A DNA stretch of 64,000 nt from Liolophura sinensis (lineage: Eukaryota > Mollusca > Polyplacophora > Chitonida > Chitonidae). Position numbers and translations under genes: made by a program. This document shows, in pieces, positions 50,401 through 61,120 of the stretch (position 1 is the first letter of the stretch; the number at the start of each line of letters is the position of its first letter). Under the pieces are notes generated by a model that saw only the letters and a list, made by a program, of their open reading frames with translations, ran no database searches and was not told where the DNA came from. The stretch spans positions 74,145,005 to 74,209,004 of the forward strand of contig NC_088300.1 in assembly GCF_032854445.1 (NCBI RefSeq), written 5' to 3'.

Positions 50401-52044
50401 GGTTAGAGACTGCCTGGAATCTGTGGTTACCATCATCTTCATCACACACACAGGATAATTAGTATGTGTCGTTCCCACCTTCCTACCCTCCACAATCTGT
50501 GCATTGTTCAATATGCGTTCACTCCTCCGGCAGTCAGCCTTAATCAGACGCGGGGCGAATGCATGTATTGTATTATCGCTTATTTACTGTAATTGCAGCG
50601 ACTCTTCCATTAGAATTGTTCGACCAGCTTGAAAATGAACTGGCGTATCAAAATAATGGTATTAGTAAAGCCTCCGACTAACCATGAAATATACCAACAG
50701 CTTCTGACCAGAGGCACTCTGCTATACCTTGTGTGTACAATGGCGTGATTTTGGTAATAGACCGGAAGTAACCAATGTCATCGTTAATCAAATGCTCTTC
50801 AACATATTGTCACATTGACAAAGTATCTTCTACAGAAGTTTTTAACTCCAAATGTGCCTTTTGTGTATATTTGACTTTCAACCATCTCTTTAGTCCATTG
50901 AAATATAACTTCAGCATTCACTTCCATGCATTTTCATGTTACATGAATGCATCCTTTCTGTATATCACTGAAGCTTTGTTTGATAAGTGTTAATTGCTAT
51001 ATTTGCACGCATGTGTAACAAATGGGTGTTGCATCGTGTGTGATTTATATATATATTTTTCAACACGACAGGCGTCCAAGAGTTTGTGTTCATCTGTGTT
51101 TCTAGTTTAATGGTTTCAGGCACTCAGATTAACAACCATTGTGCCTTACAGCGACAATCAAGCCAGCGACACCATGCACATGCTTTCATAGGCCAGATGT
51201 TACGTTCCAAGCCATTAGACACAGGCCTACATAAGAGCAAGATTACGTGTATATAACTTCAAAGAGAGGAATGGTTTACCAGTACTGTACTGTGAGCTAG
51301 CTTTTGAAAGAAACAATGTATAAAGACAACAACTTCCATGGCGTTCAGATCAAAAGATAGTATCGACAGAGTAGAGTCAAAGACTAAATACTACCAGACT
51401 ATCTTAAACCATTGTTAATTGTATAGAGCACGCAGGTAAAACCAGGATGACCCCATTTAGCCAATGTATCTTACGCTAATCGTGGGATGCCTTGTAATAA
51501 AACCCCTGTCATTAATAGGACTATATCCGAACACTGGCGATACTGCACCGTTATCTTTTTGTGCTGATAACCCGTCAAAATCGATAGTTTTTATTATGAC
51601 ATTGTTCTGATAAGATCACTATTACCAGGTGGCACGAGCACTACCATTGTCTGTTGGTCATTCTGTCCAATCGCGCACACTTTAACCATCATTGCATCAG
51701 CTTGAGGCCAGATACATGCGAGAATCCCAAGCATTCACGCATGACTTCTAATCCTTGCAGAATGTATCTTTGGAAAAAAACCCGATATACGTTTAATGTT
51801 TAATGTCTTGCAGAGAAAAGCTATTGGAAACAAATATGCAAGTGATGGGAAACTGTTATCATTGTTTTGGTTAAACATAACTGAAAAATTCTACCCCATA
51901 AACTTGGATATATCTTTTAAATGCAGACATTGTGGCATTCTTACGTATATTTACGCACATTAAAGAGGTGGAGACAAAAATATGTTCAGCAAAAAATAAA
52001 AACAGTACTCTTTATTATGAAATATTCTTCTTGTACAAAGTGGA
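47491..52044. other. Unique noncoding DNA, no gene seen
   Basis: About 4.5 kb with open frames of 83 codons or fewer and no recognised motif. At 48127-48163, AATAAA signals precede an A-run of about 13. That could be the 3' end of an old retroposed transcript on the plus strand, but no source sequence is recognisable upstream. A second A-rich and T-rich area lies near 48320. Confidence 0.45.
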
Positions 52045-52412
52045 ACCATGTCATTCCAACCATATTCAATATTCATTACTGTATTCATTCCAACAAAAAG
52101 AATCTTAACCAGCTCGTAATCAGCGTTGTATTCATTTCAACCAGGAGGAACTTAACTAGGTTATATTCAGTATTAATTCCAAACAGAAGAACCTTAGCTA
52201 GCTCGTATCCAATATTGCCTCGATTCTAACCACAAGGAGCTTAACTAGCTCGTATTTAGTATTGTCTAAATTTCAGTCAGAAGGGCTTTACTAGTTTGTA
52301 TTCAGCATTGTCTCCATTCTAACCAGAAGGAGCTTACCCAGTTCGTACTCAGAATTGCTTTCGTTTTTAAAAAATGAGCTCAACTAGCTCGTACTCAGTA
52401 GTGAAATCTTTC
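52045..52412. repeat. ~46-bp degenerate tandem repeat, about eight copies
   Basis: Units share AACTAGCTCGTATTCAGTAT-type sequence and CATTCTAACCAGAAGGAGCT. The core recurs near 52109, 52154, 52196, 52243, 52290, 52336 and 52382, a spacing of 42-47 bp. Divergence is high at the left end and lower in the centre. Confidence 0.85.
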
Positions 52413-52671
52413 CGACCGCGTTACTTGTCGTTTTAAACCCACTTATCAAACAGTAAAGGGCAATCTGTGTTATGAAATGTTAGGCAAATACCTTACTGTC
52501 CTAAAAACTACAGTGGAATGCCAAAAACTGATCCTTTTTAACTCAAACCAAAAGCAGATTTCTTATGGAGAAGTTTTGCATACTGCAGACAGCTGTTTGT
52601 AGTAAGAACGGGTAGGCTTTGCAGATCCACAAGGCCTCTCTTCTCAGCCGTCTTTACCCGTGAGATACTCA

Positions 52672-53282
52672 CTACTTCCAAGGCATCTCAAGATAAAATC
52701 TTTTGACCACAATAATCCTGAAAACTGATTGTAGAATACCATAACAGAAACCGCCAGTTCCTATTTCAGATGTTGTATTCAGGACCTGGCCTCTCGTAAG
52801 TGTCAAATCTACTCTGACACCTAGGTATTGGGCACGCTGGTAACTTGTACTGCGAGACGCGCTAATCACATTGGCCGACCAGCCTGACATTGGCGCCTGT
52901 CCATCTAGGCGTTTGCCCATGCATATGGTTAGGCAGAGTTTTCCTGGACGAGTGCCCGCTTTGTGCCAGACTTTGCTGCTTGACTGCCTGATTGATTGAT
53001 TGATGGATGAAGGAAGTCGTCTGTAAAGGCTAATATGCATAGAAAGCCATAAAGGCCAGCGAAAGACGCTAGAACTACCAGCTAGAAATGATACCATCCA
53101 GGTCTGCGATTTGCAGGTATCAGCAAAACTATAAAATCTCCCCGAAATATCTGTGGATCTGGTGCAAAACGCCGGGTAGACTTCACTGAATTACTAACAC
53201 AGCATGAATAGATCAAGCTGAACAGAAAACCATAGGGATCATCTTCATGTCTAAATACACAACTGGTAAATGCTTCATTCAA
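52672..53282 (-). other. Coding-like minus-strand frames, unrecognised
   Basis: Two minus-strand frames, 66 codons (53082-53282) and 141 codons (52672-53097), overlap in different frames. They lie downstream, on the same strand, of the pseudogene at 53788-54360. The longer frame is mixed-composition, with stretches such as YLGVRVDLTLTRGQVL. They could be further decayed pieces of the same locus or chance. No family is recognised. Confidence 0.2.
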
Positions 53283-53787
53283 AAATGCTCAATTATATAG
53301 AATTTAATTGACCTCAATGACCTTGAAAATTCTTACCAATTTCACAGAAAACGTATAGTGTTCGTCGGTATAAGATTGGTAAACATTGCTACAAACGTCT
53401 CAGAGAAGTTTTTCAAACAATATTGACAGAGGTACGTACGGATGGACCGACACACACGTTTACATGTTTATGATGCTAAATTAATTTTTAAGCTCAAGTT
53501 TGTATTACAAACTCTTAATTGTGTCGGTTTTTTTATGACCGTGTGCCTTGAGGAACGCCCCTAGCTTCAGTCAAAAGCGTGTTACTATATATGGGAAGTG
53601 GAAGATAGAGTAATATCTGGTCGTCAAAGTCGCAATCGTGTTTGAATGAGTAAATACATTAGGTAGCGTTGACGGATTCACCATTTTAAATAACACTTCG
53701 CGAATTTTCAACACGATTTAATCGCGAGAAAACAGTTGTCTTGGTCTTGTGTGCCTTCATCAGCGCTGGTTGTAAATCACGGCTGGT

Positions 53788-54360
53788 TTAGCTTGATAAG
53801 TCAGGCTCAGTTTGCGATGTAAATGTGGGTTCCAAGAGCATGCCAAGGAACACATTTTGGATCTTAACGCCGTTTGACGTAAGGAGTATTTGGTAACTGG
53901 TGTGGAAACAGCTATCAATAAATCTGTCTGGAACCGTTTTTCTTGTCACTGTAACAGAAGCATTTATCCACCAGTGGAAGTTGTCTGTGACAGAACCTGT
54001 TTCTTCGCGACTTATTCTGTAGACCACACGAATGTAGCCAGCGAGCACAGTGGGCAATACCAGCGATAAAGAACGATCTTTCATATCTCGCTGTATTACA
54101 CGTCAAATCGCATAGAAGCCTGTTCGCTGCTGAATCACTAAACTCCAGGGATTCTTTGACCTCACCGCGTTCGAAATAGAATTTGTGCAGCCCTTTTGTG
54201 TCATCTTTTAACTTCCATATCGTATTCCTCAAAGGACTTTGTTGGCTTAGCAAGTCAATCATAAGAGCAAATAGCCCGAGGCACAGTGCAGGTTCGCGCG
54301 CAAAGAAAGCTTGTGTTTGTCCTGGTATAAGTTCACTCCAGGGTCTGCTCAAATTAGGCT
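53788..54360 (-). pseudogene. Frameshifted gene remnant, unrecognised protein
   Basis: Two minus-strand frames join into what looks like one decayed coding region. The upstream frame (54352 down to about 54090) reads as ordinary protein, with segments such as LCLGLFALMIDLLSQQSPLR and KLKDDTKGLHKFYFERGEV. Near 54085-54095 coding character passes to another frame, consistent with a one-base insertion or two-base deletion. That frame runs to a stop at 53788-53790 with segments GSVTDNFHWWINASVTVTRK and LTSNGVKIQNVFLGMLLEPT. Both halves have balanced amino-acid composition, unlike the AT-driven spurious frames elsewhere. An acceptor-like sequence (AATTTGAGCAG on the minus strand) precedes the first frame near 54348-54358. 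The family is not recognised. It may be a single exon with an error or true indel, or a retroposed relic. Confidence 0.4.
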
Positions 54361-54668
54361 TTGGAGATGTTTTATTGTCAAGGTACTTAGAGGTTTTAAT
54401 ATCGTAGGGACCTTAGAAGGCTTCATACTTCGTCTTAAGTGTATGGGGTTTGTGTATGATCTGGTAATTTTATCAAAAAGAATCAGATCAATGGAATAAA
54501 TCATTTGAGGAAAATTTTATCTGTAGCACACAAAACTAGTTCAAGGTTGCTTCGTTCTCAACTCTTCGTTAAATATCTTTCCAAAGGCATAATAGACTTT
54601 TAAACTTAGATTAAATTTGTCAAAAAGTGTCAAAAGACTTTTACACCTGCCTGTGAACTTTATAGGTC

Positions 54669-54825
54669 TTGTGTCAGAGCAATTCTTTTAGACACATTGA
54701 CGCTGATAGTGACGCTGATAGTGACGGTGCGTCACTGACGGCCACATTGGAAAATAATCCACCGATCTGGTGTGAGGTCTTTGCTCTGTCACGTGAGTGG
54801 ATCGATCACCATCTTACACAGGATG
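54669..54825 (+). CDS. Possible small exon, low confidence
   Basis: A plus-strand frame with mixed composition includes repeated Asp-Ala-Asp-Ser from a small tandem (54698-54728, unit GACGCTGATAGT) and then NNPPIWCEVFALSREWIDHH. It ends at a strong donor-like GGATGGTAAGTACAG, with GT at 54826. An acceptor-like TTCTTTTAG lies at about 54683-54691. No flanking exon or family is recognised. Chance is a real possibility. Confidence 0.15.
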
Positions 54826-54829
54826 GTAA

Positions 54830-56904
<2,075 letters not shown>

Positions 56905-56978
56905 TGAGTGAGTGAGGGCATGGGGTTTAACGTCATACTTTAACGTCATATGACGACGAAGGAATCCTTAGAGTGCAG
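56905..56978 (-). mobile_element. SINE tail fragment, (ATTC)n family
   Basis: TGAGTGAGTGAGGGCATGGG, then GTTTAACGTCATACTTTAA, CGTCATATGACGACGAAGG and AATCCTTAGAGTGCA. This is the reverse complement of the shared 3' tail. The body and head are missing, so the copy is strongly 5'-truncated. Confidence 0.85.
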
Positions 56979-58039
56979 CAAGCTAGCTGTCTCAGCATGA
57001 TACGAAAGCGTGGTAGTTATACAAGATTTTAACATTATCTGGTCGCACAGGTTGTCAAAATTATCTCCAATCTGTTTGTAAAACTTTCAAAATTCGACCA
57101 ATAATGCTTTTGCGCATGCCCATTGGAGCTATCTACAGGGTATTCCTCGCTGCAGTGTATTGACTGGATTACTGAGTTGCTGTGTTTTGGGGGGATATGA
57201 CTTTTGATACACTGTTTAGTTTACGATAAAACGTAGAGAAAAACAAAAATAACAAAAAGACAGGCGAAAAGCAGTTGAGGTTTTTCTTACATTGATCGAC
57301 TAAAACTGAAGTGAATTTGTGAAATCCTTGATTTGGGGCTGAGGGCATTGTGGAGTCTATGCAATAACATATGAAGTCAAGGTGATTTACAATGTATATA
57401 ATTGTATTCCGAAAAGTGAACACCAATATTTCAGGAACTAGTCACTGAGCAGAGGACAGATTTTGAAATTTACCAACTGGACAAATATTTTGAAAATATC
57501 AAGCGAAAGATATCTTTGATGTGATGCAATTGTATAATAAATTCTCTTCCTCTGATGTGCGATCAATTGCTTTTAATAATTAGAGTGGTGGTGCACTCAT
57601 AGGCCCCTGCTATTTCAAAGTGACACGTAATCCCCTTCTTGGACCGCCCCCCCCCTCCCTACCCCACCCCCCAGAAATCCAGTAATGCTATTTGAGAAGT
57701 CTAATTTGATTTCAGACAAGTGGAAATTTAGCAGATATGTGGTTTGAGTGCGTTCCCAGAGACGTTACTCTACCCGCCCATCAGTCCGTGCTGTGGGGTT
57801 TGGAGAAGTCATGCTTCTATACTCAGGTTTGTCATAAAACACAGTTCATAGTGGCAGAGTGGCTTCCTTCACTCCTTTACACTACATTCTTACAAAGGAA
57901 TTACCTTCTTGACTACTCTACACTGCATTACAACAAATCACACTTCATCTTGAGCGAATTACCGCCTTAACTCGTCAAATACTACATTGTTATAAAGCAC
58001 GCTTCATGATGAACAAGTGGCTTCCTTGCCTCTCGCCAA
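56979..58039. other. Noncoding DNA with poly(C) tract
   Basis: A C-rich tract lies at about 57646-57672. In 57860-58010 a loose ~55-bp similarity recurs (variants of ACTACATTCTTACAAAG and CTTCCTTC/GACTC). Open frames are 85 codons or fewer without motifs. Confidence 0.45.
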
Positions 58040-58224
58040 GAGTGAGCTCAAGTCCAGCTTATGCTGGCTCCCTCACCTGACGAAAGTCTGTCAACAGCCT
58101 GCGGATGATCGTAGGTTTCCCCAAGTCTCTGTTAGATTTCCTCTCACCATAATCCTGGTCGCCGTCGTATAGGTGAAACATTCTTGAATACGACGTAAAA
58201 CAGCAATCAAACAAATAAATAAAT
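58040..58224 (+). mobile_element. SINE, (AAAT)n-tail family
   Basis: Starts at a B-box-like GAGCTCAAGTCCAG (about 58044-58057). It continues through GTCAACAGCCTGCGGATGAT, TCACCATAATCCTGGTCGCC, GTCGTATAGGTGAAAC and ATTCTTGAATACGACGTAAA to (AAAT)n ending near 58224. The A-box half of the tRNA-like head is missing. The same family is seen as a head at 28455-28558 and as a 3' end at 33169-33272. Confidence 0.85.
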
Positions 58225-58989
58225 CATGATTTAATCTTTAATTATTTTAGTAATATTGAGTAATTGATAAACTCAATAATTAATTTCATGATTATCTGTT
58301 TGGTGACTTCCCCAAATACATCATTCTCCACACTAAAAGCTCAAAACATCGTTATTGGATATATTATTCAGATTTTCAGTTATGATTTATGAACTTGTCT
58401 AGCGTTGCATTTTATGGAAGTGAAATTATTTGGCTTTGTTTCCTTTAATGCGCAAAAAGTGTTCAATATTAATACTCGGTGAGCCCTGTAGATTTCATGG
58501 TGAGTACTGCGAGTACTCAGCTGTAGCAAAGCGTAATGCTCCATTAAAACACCTCAAATCTCTACTGACCAAACGCGGCCTAATTAGCCCTGATCAATTA
58601 CTGTTTCATGCACTAGGTTTTTTCACATAGAATCTCTTGATCTCAACACGGCCTCTTGGGAAGCAATCAAGATCTTTCCTGTCACAGATTTGCAACTGAG
58701 AGCGAGAAAACATAAAATCAGTAGAAAGACCATTAAGAACTGTGCTTGAAAATACCTTCCTCAGTGTTTTGAGATTTTATTTTTTTAGAGAATTAAATGC
58801 CATCTAAATTTTCCAGGCGTGTAATAGATATGTGATTTCACTGGCACCCATTACATGAGTAAAGTTTTTTCACGTAATTTTTACCGTTATATGAAATTTT
58901 TATGTTGTCCAGTGTAATATTTAATCAAGCATTAAAGAACTCTTCCAACATCAAATACGGTAAATTGACAAGAGCTGCATTTCATCAGT
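58225..58989. other. Noncoding DNA, no gene seen
   Basis: AT-rich. A 66-codon plus-strand frame at 58430-58630 has no recognised motif. Confidence 0.4.
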
Positions 58990-59225
58990 TACGTGTGAGC
59001 AGTTACCAACATTCACACTGTCGCCCCTGCTCTGGTTTCACTTTCGATGCTGAACTCTGTTCATAATGTATTTTTGCTAAGAGGACCAATCCACATCTCC
59101 GAGGGCCTGGTCGATTTGCATTGTTTTAACCTGTTCATATATTAAATGTGATGACAGTACAGCATTTTGGGGAATTCTAGACCAGGGATATCAAATGCAT
59201 TGCAATCAACATCACTGCATATTTT
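58990..59225 (+). repeat. Outlying fragment of the duplicated unit
   Basis: Follows the 22990-23220, 33890-34070 and 41580-41800 segments in order: a GCTCTGGTTTCACTTTC stretch, CATCTCCGAGGGCCTGGTCG, TTTGCATTGTTTTAACCTGT, CAGTACAGCATTTTGGG and TTCTAGACCAGGGATATC. It is the most diverged copy and lies about 13 kb beyond the array. It may mean that the array once extended further or that the segment is a dispersed repeat. Confidence 0.65.
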
Positions 59226-59649
59226 TTTACGTTATCCTTCATGAGACATGGGAGCAGGGGGCGAGTAAATTGTCAGTATTTAAGCATTTACACGAGAAGT
59301 TAGAATTGTCGTAGCTGGTCTGATTTTACTTTCTATGGTCTAGTCTTGTAATATTTCAGATACAAGATATATAAACCTTTATGACTAAATCGTCACCTAA
59401 ACTGGTCCAAAAATGCCCACCATAGAATCCAAACAGTAAACTTCACATTATTCCGTCTGAAAACAAAATAAATAAATAAATAATGGTCTTTCCACTAACA
59501 CTTATTTATTTCAACATACTTATTTTCACTCCGTTTGAGTGTTACATATATGACTATTCTGTAAGTAAACTATGAGACATTTGTGGTGTTTTTATCGTCT
59601 TAGTGTGGCCTGACTAACGCTTTAACTGTCAGCAGGACACAATCAGCGA

Positions 59650-60125
59650 CCTACTCATCCGGTTGTACGGTTAACTGTACACAATCTGACTGCGTTACCA
59701 GGTCATGCATTTGTGCGGTTAGCTGTTCACAATCTGCCAGCGTTATTGGGTCATTCACTTGTGCGGTTAGCTGTACACAATCTGACTGTGTTACCAGGTC
59801 TTGCAATTGTGTGGTTAGCTGCTCACAATCTGACAGCGTTACCGAGTGATGCGCTTGTGCGGTTAGCTGTACATGAACTGACAACGTTACCAGCTCATGC
59901 ACTTGTGCGACCAGCTGTACACAATGTGATAGCGTTACCGGGTCATGCGCTTGTGTGGTTAGCTGTACCCAGTCTGACAGCGTTAAGGGGTCATGCAATT
60001 GTGCGGTCAGCTGTTCAAAATCTGACAGGGTTACCGGCTCATGCACTTGTGCGTTTAGCTGTACACAATGTATTAGCGTTACCGGGTCCTCCGCTTGTGC
60101 GGTTAGCTGCAAATGAAGAAGTCTG
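59650..60125. repeat. 48-bp minisatellite, block 1
   Basis: About ten copies of a 48-bp unit containing GTTAGCTGTACACAATCTGA, AGCGTTACC and GGTCATGCACTTGTGCG. Units differ by several substitutions but keep 48-bp register, so a 162-codon minus frame and a 140-codon plus frame stay open together. Confidence 0.93.
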
Positions 60126-61120
60126 TGTGGCTTGACCATACTTGTGGTTAAATGGAAACGATCTGGTCATCTGGCTGCGTTACATTCGCTTGTACCTTTT
60201 GCTGAACATGAATAAACTGTGTTACAAGAAGTCTGTGTGATCTAATAACGTGCTTGTACTGATAGCTGGACACGATCTGACAGTATGATATAACCATGTT
60301 TTTTGTGCGGATAGCTGGACACATTCTGAATGTGTGATCTAACCACGTTTTCTGTGCGGATAGTTGGACTAGATCTGACTGTATGATCTAACCACGTTTT
60401 TTGTGCTGAGAGCTGGACACGATCTGACAGTGTGATCTAACCACGTGTTTGTGCTGAGAACTGATCCCGATTTAACTGTGTGATCTCACCATGTGTGTGT
60501 GCGGTTAGCTGGACACGATCTGACTGTGTGATCCAACCACGTGTTTTGTGCGGAGAGCTGGACACGATCTGACAGTGTGATCTAACCGCGTGTTTGTGCT
60601 GAGAACTGATCCCGATTTAACTGTGTGATCTCACCATGTGTGTGTGCGGTTAGCTGGACACGATCTGACTGTGTGATCTAACCGCGTGATTGTGCGGTTA
60701 GCTGGTCACGATCTAACTGTGTGATCTAACCACGTGTGTATAGTTAGCTGGTCACGATCTGACAGTTTGATCTAAACATCTCTATGCGGATAGCTGGACA
60801 CGATCTGACTGTGTGATCTAGCCACGTGTTTGTGCTGAGAGCTGGTTCCAATTTGACTGTGTGATCTAACCACGTGTGTGTGCGGTTAGCTAGACACGAT
60901 CTGACTGTGTGATCTAACCACGTGTTTGTGCGGATAGCTGGACACGATCAGATTTTGTGATCTAACCACGTGTTTGTGCGGTAAGCTGGACATGATCTAA
61001 ATGTGTGATCTAACCTCCTGTTTTGTGCGGATAGCTGGACATGATCAGACTTTGTGATCTAACCACGTGTTTGTGCTATTAGCTGGTCATGATCTAAATG
61101 TGTGATCTAACTGCCTGTTT
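60126..61120. repeat. 48-bp minisatellite, block 2
   Basis: About 21 copies of a related unit containing GATAGCTGGACACGATCTGA, CTGTGTGATCTAACCACGTG and TTTGTGC. It aligns with block 1 at AGCTG.ACAC.ATCTGAC and with block 3 at GGACACGATC.GACTGTGTGA. Units vary between about 44 and 49 bp, so no long frame survives. The first ~110 bp are transitional and degenerate. Confidence 0.93.
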
